From Trichaptum fuscoviolaceum (lineage: Eukaryota; Basidiomycota; Agaricomycetes; Hymenochaetales; Trichaptaceae): a stretch of 64,000 nt of DNA. This document shows, in pieces, positions 36,288-45,833 of the stretch. The DNA lies in contig CAJSYZ010000003.1 of NCBI GenBank assembly GCA_910574455.1, forward strand, positions 2,727,250 through 2,791,249, given 5' to 3'. Positions within the stretch are counted from its first letter, which is position 1, and every line of letters begins with the position of its first letter. Both the position numbers and the translations under genes were made by a program. The notes beneath the pieces were generated by a model, which searched no databases, was not told the origin of the DNA, and saw only the letters and a program-made list of their open reading frames with translations.

Positions 36288-36298
36288 ACTTTTGACCT
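36288..36298 (-). other. Chromovirus primer-binding site, self-priming type
   Basis: Sense AGGTCAAAAGT, two bases inside the 5' LTR edge. It does not end in the TGG expected for a tRNA 3' CCA. It is the exact complement of an 11-base stretch in the LTR (36597-36607). Confidence 0.75.
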
Positions 36299-36300
36299 AA

Positions 36301-37131
36301 TGTTACGACCGTCGGGAATTGTAGCGGGAAACAGTTTCGGGAAACTGGAATTCACGACAAAGAACCCGCGTTCGGGAATCTGGATTCGCGACTGGGAACG
36401 AGCGTGGGAATTCGGGCGGGAAACGCGCGGGATTCTATCCAGGCGCGTCGCGGGATTCTCAAGGCCAGCTAGGACTCTTCACTGCTTTGAACGTCAAGTA
36501 AGCGGATCCCTAAGGAAGCACTCCACAAGTAAGTATTGCGCAACTAACTACACAGGAGAAAAGAGAGAGATCGCACCTAAGGAAGCACTCCACAAGAGGT
36601 CAAAAGTGGGGTGCTCCTTACGATGCCTACAGCTATTTATCTACTTCGTAAAGACTGTATAGTTAATCTACGCTAAGTGTCCTTGCGCAATGCGCACCTA
36701 TCTACTACAAACGATACATGCTACGACCGCACTGCTAGGCATGTCTATCCCGTCTCTCCAGATGGCTACGGCCTGTCCGTGGACGTCAGCGTCCGGTCCG
36801 GGGCCGCGACTAGCCAGACTAGGTATGCCAGACTGTTGCAGGTCGTCACCTTGAGGTACTAACGGATTAATGAGCGTATGTTGATAAGTGAATGTACGTG
36901 TGCCGTGGCGGGTCGTCGTAAATGAATGTGTGTATGCGTGCATGGTGGTCGGGACGATGGTGCGGGATAGGTCACGTGAGCGGGGGATCTTGCGGGGGAT
37001 CGTGCGAGTCGGGAAAGGGGTTTCGCGCGGGGAATCCAATGGCGGGATTCTCCCCGCGGGATTGTCTGCTCATGTCGGGATCCTTGGCGGGAAAGTGCGG
37101 GAAATGAGAAAAGGGGCCTGGGATCTCGACA
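36301..37131 (-). repeat. Chromovirus 5' LTR (sense orientation)
   Basis: 831 bp. In sense direction it contains a TATA-like ATAAATA (36640-36634) about 33 bases before ACTTTTGACCT (36607-36597), the predicted transcript start that can fold back on the primer-binding site. Confidence 0.95.
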
Positions 37132-37136
37132 GTATA

Positions 37137-37298
37137 GGGGATATCTTTCGTTTGGCTCACCTCCTTGGGGTGCCAAAGGGTGATGAATGTCCTCCAAAGT
37201 CATTGACACCCGAGGAGTCCTTGGACTTTTATGATAGATTCTATGTTAACCGATTTGTAGACATGCACATGCACGAAACATTGTACGAAAGTAGATAA
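37137..37298 (+). pseudogene. Plavaka-type transposase, 3' part after the chromovirus
   Basis: Directly after the right target duplication the frame resumes: GDIFRLAHLLGVPKGD, then a segment with FYDRFYVNRFVDMHMHE, ending at TAA 37296-37298. This is the typical Plavaka C-terminus. With one copy of GTATA removed, the codon at 30398-30400 runs in frame into this part, so the insertion alone split the gene. Confidence 0.88.
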
Positions 37299-37878
37299 TG
37301 ATAAAAACAAACTCTTCATTTAGCACACAAAGTACAGTAGGCACGATGGTTGGAATTCTCTGTACTACGATGTCCATTTTACTACTAGTACTAGTAGTAC
37401 TTACTAGTAATAAGTAGACTCCGACTTGGAGTCGGAGTCGGAGTACACTCACTGGCAGGCTGGCACAACTTGAACTTAGACCTTCAAGCTAAATAAACTT
37501 TCTATTTTATTTAATACAAGTAGTAATCAAGAAAACATTCACATCACAATACCAACGTTTTCAAACTATACCAATACTAGTACTACTAATCTGCGCTGCG
37601 CTCGCAGATTAGTAGTACAGCACAGAGGAGCTTGAAAAGGGAGTAAACTGATGAAAAATATCAGTACAACCCTTCAAGTTGACAAATTGAATAACCTTCT
37701 CATAAACATAAATGAAATATTCGAATAGTAATAACTTGAACGGAATGTAGAATGAAAAAAAAGCCTCCGAGTCCTTATTGCGTACTAGTATAGTAGACAT
37801 TTGCGACACAGTACAAGCACAAAGTTATCCCACATGAGTGAGGGTCAATATCGTAGAAGCCGGACCTGCCTGAGCACC
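37299..37878. other. Motif-rich spacer after the transposase
   Basis: Contains the palindromic TACTAGTACTAGTAGTAC cluster (about 37380-37400), a GACTCCGACTTGGAGTCGG palindrome (about 37420), and GCGCTGCGCTCGCAG with TAG/TAC repeats near 37580-37620. No ORF is supported. It separates the convergent transposase and gene A. Confidence 0.55.
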
Positions 37879-39808
37879 CTAGTTACTACCATCGCGAATG
37901 GGTCCCGAGCTGATGTTCGAAGAGTCGTCTCCAAGAGGATTAAGGTTTTCGAGAAGCGCTAGTAAGATTTTGTAGTCTTCACAAAAAATTGATTCACTAC
38001 CAACTGCTGTGGAGACGAAAGAATCCATCTCGCGCTCTGTCGAAAAAAGGTTCTCGCGGTTGAAGTCATAATCGTCATCGGATTGGTGAAGTTTCTGGAC
38101 TAAGCCACGTAAATCACCCTCGAGGACCTTGACAAGAGGGTTGCTGGCGACTACTCCCGCCCGTTCTTGTACTGTCGGTCGAACGTTGAGATGGAGGATT
38201 ACGTGCATAAAGAGGTCGTCCGTAAGAATTAATAGACATTTCTTGATCAAATTGAATTTGTTCAGGAAGGTCTGGCGTTCTTTGCGTAGTTCATCCTCGA
38301 ACTTCTGCCGGTGTACAGCATCCTCCATCTTGCCCACTTCACCAACAGTGTACAATTTGATGGATGGCTTTGTGGTATCCTGAACAGCATCCTCCTTCTC
38401 CACAGCGTCGATGACGGAAACAAGCTTGACGAGGTCGCCTGAGCGTGCCAATCGGTGGCGTACATCCACCGCTGAACCGTGTAGAAATACAGCGGAGTAA
38501 TCAACTTCTACCTTCATTTTCGGTGTTCGATCTGCCGATGCCGAACCTGCCAATGAGTCTGGGATGGAGACTTCCTGATGAACTTGTGCAATGAGGGCAT
38601 CTAACAAAACCAAACATTCCTTGCACGCGTTGTACGACCATATAAGCAGAGGGACGAAGAACCTCAACGCTTGCACAGGACCCCCTATTACCACTGGCGA
38701 GTCATTAGGGTCACGCCCGGAAGCCGTGCGCTGCACTGTCGACGTGGACGAGTCAAGGCCTGATGTGAACACTGGCAGCGAAAATTCCATGGCGTGCGGG
38801 TGAGAGTAGTTGTCATTGGTAGTAGAGTTTTGGATCGCCGTCGGAAGTCGAATCATGCCTCGACCGTGACGCGTACTAGCATCATTAAGGTAAGAGGATT
38901 CGAAGAACTTGTTCTGAAAGCAGGAGAATATGGAATTCTGGTGTATCCACCTCCCATCCCCTTTTAAGCCAACTGGATAGAACACGTAGTGTGAGTGATA
39001 AAAGACCGTTACGCGATCCAGAAATTTCGACCATCCGGTACCATTGATGAACCTAGTATAGTACTCTCGGCGTTCTCGCGATATGAACTCAGAACTTGGA
39101 AGGAGCTCCGCAAGCGCCAACACCACCATTAACCTTATATCGCCTACAGTGTTCCGAATAGCAAATTCAGCGGACGTCCACTGGCAATCACCGGAGAAGA
39201 AAGTCAGTACAAATATTATCACGACTGGTACACTGCCAGTGGCAAGTCCGAGTTGTAATGAATTTATGACTTACGTTTGTAAGGTGCACATCATTCAAGT
39301 CGCCCATGTACTTGAGGAGATTAGTCAAGTTCCGTACTGCCCGGAAGTTTATCAACAACTGCCTTTTCTTGACTTTGTCTAGCTCCTCTTGGTAATCATG
39401 AAGGGCTCGTCTTGTCTGTTGGACCACTATCTTAAAGATGGCCACCGTGGAGAGAAGAAGTTTGTCATTCTGGGTCGCATAACGGCGATAATGATTATGC
39501 CGTATCTCGTTAACTATCTTCGTGGAGAGTGTGTCAATGGCCTGGATTCCGACGTTCGAGTTCTTAGCGAACACGTCAAGTCGTTTGAGGAGATCGCCTT
39601 CGACGAAGCCTGTAGAGCCGTGAAAGTCTAGAGAAAGTAGACGACCATCTGTCTTCAATTGAGTCTTGCGCTCGATGTTAGATGATTTGAGTTTCCTACC
39701 ACTAAGAGGATCCGCCTCGTAACTTGAATACGAGTCGTCACTAGTAGTACTGCCAGTGTCCGAGTCTGTATCATGGTCATCCGGATCGCTGAAGTAGAGG
39801 TATGACAT
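37879..39808 (-). CDS. Uncharacterised transposon-borne protein A
   Basis: Two coding exons with a clean intron (exon 1 39808-39276 or 39275; exon 2 from 39180), about 610 residues. The start MSYLYFSDPDD was chosen because an acidic Asp/Ser-rich N-terminus follows directly; an in-frame ATG lies eight codons upstream. Visible parts are an acidic head, a Lys-rich helix (SNIERKTQLK), a long predicted helical body, a hydrophobic patch around LRFFVPLLIWSYN, and a charged coiled-coil-like segment (FEDELRKERQTFLNKF). No known domain is recognised and there is no signal peptide. The frame is intact, which suggests recent activity or selection. It is divergent from gene B across motif-rich DNA, mirroring the companion-gene/transposase pair. 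Confidence 0.6.
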
Positions 39809-41072
39809 TTTCAGAGTCTTGTCAAAGAGCAACTTGAATAGTGAAAGTGGGCTCGAGCTTTCAGCTCAGTGAGTACTTATACGGCAACAGGGGGATCACT
39901 AGCACACGCCGCTGTGGCCCCGTCGGTACTACTATGTAGTAACTTGAGTTGAAACCATACCCGCAGGCTGCCCAGTGGTCGCCAGCACTGGTGGCAGCAG
40001 TGCCACAGTGGCACAGGACCCCAGCAACTTGAACTTGAACAAGTTCAAGTTGAAGCCCTAGTACTAGTACTGCCAGTGCCAGCCTTAGCCTGAGTACTAT
40101 ATACTCAGGCTACTGCTCGGGCCGTGACACCGGCGCAGATGATCATGCCGGGCCTTCAAGTTCAAGTTGTCCGGATAATTGTTCTTTGAAAAGTTTGAGC
40201 TCAGGCTCTAGGCTTACTACTAGTAGTAGTAGTAGTACACTGGCATTCCAGATAGTATTTGAAGGAATCAAAATTTGAAAAATGTGAAGTAAATTTCCAG
40301 CTAAATCACCCCAAAAAGTGCGGAGGCCTGTTCAAGTTGCAAGTTTGGCTAACAATGCCCTATACTAGTAGTAGTATTCAAGTTGTTGCTGAATTCTTCT
40401 CTGAAAGACCGGGCGCCGATCCTGAACTTCGATTCTTTTTTCCGACCTAAGGCTTGTACCACTGCCAGTGGCAACTTCAAGTTCAACTTGAAGTTGACTC
40501 GGAGGCGGCAGACCCCGGCAGTGGCCCGGCACAACTTAAAGGCCTGCCAAAGCTTTTATCGGATTTGGATAGTAACCATCCCCGGATCATGATGCAACCA
40601 ACTTGAAGGCATGGCCCGGGTACGGAGTCCGGATGAAAGGACTGCCAAAGGCCTGCCCGGCAGTCCGACTAAAATTGCGCTAAAAGTTCCCAGTCCCGCT
40701 CTTTTCCGAATTCTAGTACTACTAGTAGTAAGAGAATCCACAGTTCAAGTTGAAGTGTTTTGTCCGGATAAAACCCATCCATTCAAGAGTTTCCGGCAGG
40801 CCTAGCCTGAGTATGATACTACTAGTAGTAGTAGTACTATTCGGACTCCTCGGGGTCCTAGCACCACTCGGAACTTGAGGCTCCGACTTACTAATACTAT
40901 CTGAGACAGCATCATGATCAGTGATAAGCTGAGTTCAAATTGTAACAAGTACTACATAGTAGTACATACTACTACGCCAAGGCTGCGACCCTGACCCTGT
41001 GCCCATCGCCGTGTCACTCAGGCTCACTCACTGGCAGGCTGGCAGACTCCGAGTCTAACTGCACAATAAACA
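39809..41072. promoter_or_regulatory. Motif-rich divergent intergenic region between genes A and B
   Basis: About 1.26 kb almost filled with short palindromic words: TTCAAGTTCAAGTTGAA variants, ACTGCCAGTGGC, CTAGTAGTAGTAGTAC, CCTGAGTACTATATACTCAGG (one 21-bp palindrome near 40090-40110, given here by its arms CCTGAGTA and TACTCAGG), and CTCCGAGTC. No ORF is supported. It probably holds both promoters and protein-binding arrays. Confidence 0.5.
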
Positions 41073-41887
41073 ATGACAACTAGTCCTGCGGTAGACTTGC
41101 ATGATGACAAGACTCAGCCTCAGGCTAAGGCTAGCACAATCAAAGAAGCATTGCAGGCCTTCGGTGTGTAGTACTATAGGTTTAATAGTAATTCATCACT
41201 CACAGGCATGGTCATCACTGGCATCTTGAATGTTATTAAATAGGGCTCAAGCATCAATCAGTACTACTAAATGGACTGTCACCTGCCATAGAGATTGCAA
41301 CGGAGTCCGAAATAACCAGTCCGTATGGTATGTAGTATACTGCTTGATCGTTACAACCAGCAAAATACTCATGATCATTATGGTCAAATAGGGCGGATAT
41401 TACTGCAAGACAGTACTCCTGAAAGGGTGTCGCTTCGCCTTCCAAAGGAACACACCAAAGTTGTGCGAGCAGATGATATAGTATTAGAGTCACCAACGGA
41501 TTCTGGAGGCAAAGCATTGTTGGACTCCACCAACACTTCACAGTCTTATTCCTCTGAAGTAGCAGATGAACTCGTGACGAAAGCAAAGTCATCATGGGAA
41601 AACTACCGTAGTCGAAGTGTTCCGCTTGCACAAGAAATTTTGCGCCAAATGTCGGAACTGCGTGTTGAAGCAGAACCGCTTGCGGGAATCGCGTTACGCC
41701 ATCTGGAGGAAGACGTAGGGGACGCTACTTGGGAGGCGCGCGTGGGCCCGGGGAAAACTAATACCGTTTATGATCTGGGCCAAAAGATCAGGGCTGAAAT
41801 GGCTGTCGACGCTCCTCAAGAGCATTTTTGGTCCTTGGAGTCGAAGCGCGGGGATGAGGCAGAGGCGGGAAGGTTAAAGTGGCAATC
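41073..41887 (+). pseudogene. Uncharacterised protein B, 5' part, split by LTR element 2
   Basis: ATG at 41073 (MTTSPAVDLHDDKTQPQAK). Short exons follow, giving LKHQSVLLNGLSPAIEIATE, then GRILLQDSTPERVSLRLPKE and a helical stretch up to AEAGRLKWQS at the insertion point. The target duplication CAATC lies at 41883-41887. The frame continues at 48320. No known domain was recognised. Confidence 0.6.
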
Positions 41888-44353
41888 TGTTACGACCTGG
41901 GGGGAACCTGGGGGCCGGGGCGCGTTAGCGGCTTCCGGGGCAAGGCCTGGGAGAGCGCGCGGCAGCGGAGCAGGCGAAGGGGAACCGTTAAGGACGCTAC
42001 AACGCCAACGGAGTCGCGCGAGGAGCGGGGCTACGGGGGCGAGACGCGAGGGGGCTCAAGGCGAGGACGGGACGGAGTCAGAGTCGAGGCGGGGAAGGCA
42101 GAGTCGAGGCGCGGGGAGACAGAGTCGAGACGCGGGAAAATGCCAAGCGGGATTCTGGCGGGAATCTGGATTTGCGCGGGAATCTGGATTCGTGCGGGAA
42201 TCTGGATTCGTGCAGGGATCGCAGAGCGGGAATCGTTCGGGACTTTGGCGGGAATCGCAGAGCGGGATTCTGGCGGGAATCTCAGAGCGGGATTCTGGGC
42301 AGGACTCAGAGCGGGACTCGTAAGGCGGGATCCGGGACAAGACAGAGACAAGAGAGCCAGAGAGCAGGCGTGCTCAGGACTGGAGCAGAGAGCTCAGGAT
42401 AACCGGGATCTCAAGGCAACACTTCTGTATCAGGAGGAGGTTCCCTAAGGAAGCACTCGACAAGTCAGCATTGTAAAACTACACTAGAGACAAGACAGAA
42501 ACACACCTAAGGAAGCACTCGACAAGAGGACAAAAGTGAGTGTTCCTTACGGTGGTGACAGGTATTTATCTACTGGGCAGAATCTACAGGGAACGGGCAT
42601 GCACAAACGCGCCACTAACTAGTTACACAATCTTGCGGGCGAAGGCCGCGCATACAGTGACGTGAATCCGGGATTCGGGATTCGGTGCGGGAACATCTGG
42701 GCAAGATCTAAGGGAACGAGCGTGAAGCATGGTCAAGTGAAACAAAGAGAACTAAAGGAATGTAATTGGGCGCGAGGTATCAAGCTGGCGCACAGGCAGC
42801 GGGGTAACGAGCGTGGGGGGGCGGATGTAATGCATACATCGTCTCGGGATAAGTTGCAGGCAACTTCTGGCGTGGATCAGGGTCGCGGGAGATCGACAGG
42901 GACCAACTTCGAAGAAGCCGGTGCTTCGATGTCGTAACAAAGCCTAATTGCGAGGCGCGCGCGGGGCAGGGCGACTAAGGACGGGGTTCGAGTCCTTGCG
43001 GACAATGAGATCAATCCCGCACACGGGGTGGCGGGAATGTGGTCTACGGGCCGGGACAGGACGCTACTAACAAGACTAGTTGGCTGGCACGTGCGTGGCC
43101 AGGCCAATCACCTGGGGCTATCTCAAGACGAGGTTAGCATTGAGGAGCGGGGAAGCTAAGGGGTTTCCCTTGGACGACGGGAAACTCGCGCGATTCGCGA
43201 CGGGATCATGCCGGGAATCGAGTTCGGGTTTCGACTGGGAATCGAGTTCGGGTTTCGACCGGGAATCGTAGCGGGAATCTTTCGGGAATCAGAGCGGGAA
43301 CTTAGCTGGGGTTGCGATGGGAATCGCGGCGGGATCGAAGGCGGGAATCCTGCGGGGGATTTGCGCAGGGATTCGAGACGGGACGCGAGGCGGGAAACGA
43401 GCGGGTTTTCGACTGGGATCGTGCTGGGGAAAGGAGTGGGATTCCAACCGGGAAGCGAGCGGGGTTTCTACCGGGAATGAGCGGGGGAGTCTGGCGAGAC
43501 TCTAGTCGGGAAACGAGCGGGGGGAGTTTGGCGGGACTCCAACCGGGACGAGTGGGGGAGTCTTGACAGGACTCCAACCGTGAACGAGCGTGGGTTGCGT
43601 GATTGTCAGAGGGGACGCTTGACAGCGTTCGCGGCGAGGCGGGATTCCTGGCGGGGCAGGCTGTGGACGAACAAGGGCAGGTCGAGAGGCACAGGATGTC
43701 GAAGGGGTTAGCTAGGGCACCGTGGCAGGACGAGCGCAGGGCAGGGTTCGTGACCGGGCAGGATTGCGGGACAGCAATCCTTGACCTGCTGTCGTGTTGG
43801 CTTACTCAAGGCCAGACAGAGGTCGGCTTTGGACGCAGTGGATCAATCTCCTAACTGCACTTCATGACTGTGGACGCGAGGCCGGGATCTGGTATCCGGG
43901 CATAGTCAAGAACCTACGAGGTCTGGGATAGCTATGGCTATGGCTATGGCTTTGGCAGGCTATGGCTATGGCTGTGGCTATGGTGAGTGACTTCGGGACT
44001 ATGGCGAGGTACGGGGTTCACTGGAGCGGGGAACAGAGCATGACGGGAGCGGGGAGCGAGCGGGGGATCATCCTAGAGTCGGGGGAACGACGAGGCGGGC
44101 TAGGGATGGATCGAGACGCGGGGACGAGGCGGGGGACTGACGAGGAGACGTGGGCGAGGACAAGCAGGGGCGAGGAGGTCATAGCGGGGCGGAACTCTTA
44201 GCAGGAGAATGCATGGCGAAGCAGAGGTTCTTCTGGGATCAGAGAGCGGGGGATCCTTTCGGGATCTAGCCAAGGTCGCGATTTCGGGTTTCAGCATACC
44301 GGGTTCTGTTCGGGATTGCCTTAGACATGTTGGGGTCCTGGGGGATCCCGACA
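41888..44353 (-). repeat. Element 2 3' LTR (sense orientation), 2,466 bp
   Basis: Strand-asymmetric, G-rich on the plus strand, with dozens of GCGGGAATC and GCGGGATTC units (about 42150-42330 and 43200-43560) and a GGCTATGGCTAT repeat (about 43930-43980). The open frames it contains on both strands are low-complexity by-products of these repeats. Confidence 0.9.
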
Positions 44354-44370
44354 TTACCCCCCTCCAAAGG
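44354..44370 (-). other. Element 2 polypurine tract
   Basis: Sense CCTTTGGAGGGGGGTAA, identical to the chromovirus tract at 31231-31247. Confidence 0.8.
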
Positions 44371-44545
44371 TGCTACTCCGGAGCACCAAAGGATTAGAGT
44401 AGTCTTTAGCTTTCCGTACTAATTATCCAATACTTAATAACCATAATCATAACCAAGGCGCAGAGTCTTTCGGGATTTCCGTCGAGAAACCATTATTACC
44501 AACGCGGGACTAAACATGATCCGAAAAAAAAATTCACGGGGGAAT

Positions 44546-45730
44546 CTACCGGGTTTTGACCAAAATTCGCGCCAAAGGGCGGCTTTGCTTTCGTCGAGGC
44601 GTGCCTTTCCCACCAAGCTGGGGAGAGGCAGTCAGTTTGCCTAGGCGGTCGGGTTTCGCAAGGACCAGGGGCGGGGACGAAGCGGGGGTCGAGGACGAGA
44701 CTTCAGGCTGGGCGGCCTCAGGGGGCCCTTCCGGGATCGACCGAGACTGGGCTGGACGGGATTTTCGGTGCAGGAATTCTACCAGAGTTCGGGACGCGTT
44801 TGCTTGTGCTTCTGCAGCACCAAGCAGTCGTTCGGGAACAACGGGGTCTAGCGGGGTCGGGATCGAAGCGGGAACTGGTTCAGGGACCGGGGAAACAGGT
44901 GCAGGAACTGGAGGCACGGCGGGAGAAGCTGGGGTCGAAGCGTCTGGAGCGGGGGACGTGACAGTCGGGACCGGGGCGGCAGTAGACTTTGACGGGATCG
45001 TTTGCAGGTCAGAGATGCATACTTGTATCAAACCCTGTAAGAGGCTTTCAACTTCGTGACGCAGGAACTGGCTGAACGCGGGATCCGAGTCTTGGACTAT
45101 CTGGGTGCAGTAGGGCACCATTCGGGTCAGGACTTGTGCAACGCGGCTCAACATGGCAGGAGACGGTTCTGAGGCAGCGGGGGCGCGGGTTTCCGGGGCA
45201 GAATCCGAGGACGTAGCTTGGACGCCTATCGTCGCAAACTGGCGTTTCGGGCTAGACTTCCGGGGTGCGACCTTTGCGGGGGGAGCGGCTTTTTTCACGG
45301 GCGGCCTTTCAGCACAATCGCGAATCAAGTGGCCCTTTATTCCGCAGTAGAAGCAGAGCCCAAGTTTTCGCCTTTCATGCCTATCAGCATCAGAAAGGGT
45401 GCGCTTGGTCGAGGACGGGATTCGGGGAACCGTAGGACGGGGCATCGTGGCACGGGGCGGGGCAGTCGGACAGGCGGGAACCAAATGTTCGTTAGAACCG
45501 CAGTAGAAACAGAGGCGCAGTTTACGGCGCAGTTCGCGGGTTTCTGGAGACGATGTCTGGGACGCAGGGCGAGAGCGGGGACGAGGTGCTACCGAGGCTG
45601 GGGAAGTTGACCGGGACGTGGCTGGCGAGGCAGGGACAGAGACAAGCCGGGGGAGCTGGACAGCAGGTGACTGTGGCCGGGAATTGCTCGAGAAAGACGA
45701 GCGCGTGGAGCGGGAGTCTGACGCGGACAT
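44546..45730 (-). CDS. Element 2 zinc-knuckle Gag-like protein
   Basis: 394 codons from ATG 45730. It opens with a Ser/Arg/Pro-rich region and has two CCHC zinc knuckles, CFYCGSNEHLVPAC and CFYCGIKGHLIRDC, in the first half. A helical stretch (AQVLTRMVPYCTQIVQ, HEVESLLQGLIQVCIS) and a Pro/Ala/Val-rich tail with LVEFLHRKSR follow. The retrotransposon capsid domain seen in the chromovirus Gag is not recognisable. It may bind the element RNA and steer it into another element's particles (inference). The frame is intact despite the lack of pol. Confidence 0.75.
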   Translation of the reverse strand: MSASDSRSTRSSFSSNSRPQSPAVQLPRLVSVPASPATSRSTSPASVAPRPRSRPASQTSSPETRELRRKLRLCFYCGSNEHLVPACPTAPPRATMPRPTVPRIPSSTKRTLSDADRHERRKLGLCFYCGIKGHLIRDCAERPPVKKAAPPAKVAPRKSSPKRQFATIGVQATSSDSAPETRAPAASEPSPAMLSRVAQVLTRMVPYCTQIVQDSDPAFSQFLRHEVESLLQGLIQVCISDLQTIPSKSTAAPVPTVTSPAPDASTPASPAVPPVPAPVSPVPEPVPASIPTPLDPVVPERLLGAAEAQANASRTLVEFLHRKSRPAQSRSIPEGPPEAAQPEVSSSTPASSPPLVLAKPDRLGKLTASPQLGGKGTPRRKQSRPLARILVKTR

Positions 45731-45820
45731 AGCGACGCGGGGATTTTTGTCGAAGTCCTAAAAAAAAGAGTCGGGTAAGGAACGTAGATTGTTGCCAATC
45801 CTGGTTACGGTAAGCTTTAG

Positions 45821-45831
45821 ACTTTTGTCCT
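45821..45831 (-). other. Element 2 primer-binding site, self-priming type
   Basis: Sense AGGACAAAAGT, two bases inside the LTR edge. It is the exact complement of 46488-46498 in the LTR and differs from the chromovirus site by one base that is compensated in its own LTR. Confidence 0.75.
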
Positions 45832-45833
45832 AA

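Larger units (their letters stand above)
30401..37131 (-). mobile_element. Complete Ty3-type chromovirus LTR retrotransposon (Tf1/sushi-like)
   Basis: 6,731 bp in minus orientation, bounded by the 5-bp duplication GTATA (30396-30400 and 37132-37136). The LTRs are 830 and 831 bp and, as read by eye, differ by a single A, so the insertion is very recent. LTR ends are TG...CA in sense orientation (TGTCGAGATCCC to GTCGTAACA). The internal region has an intact gag and an intact pol with a chromodomain. Self-priming signals and a polypurine tract are listed separately. The target was the Plavaka transposase coding sequence. Confidence 0.95.

Noticed and set aside
42980..43010. GGGGTTCGAGTCC resembling a tRNA T-arm
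   Set aside because: No acceptor or anticodon arm pairs around it; it occurs identically in both element-2 LTRs.
42031..43577. Many Arg/Ser/Pro- or Gly-rich ORFs on both strands of the element-2 LTR
   Set aside because: Produced by the GCGGGAATC repeat in all frames and duplicated exactly in the other LTR; no initiation or domain evidence.
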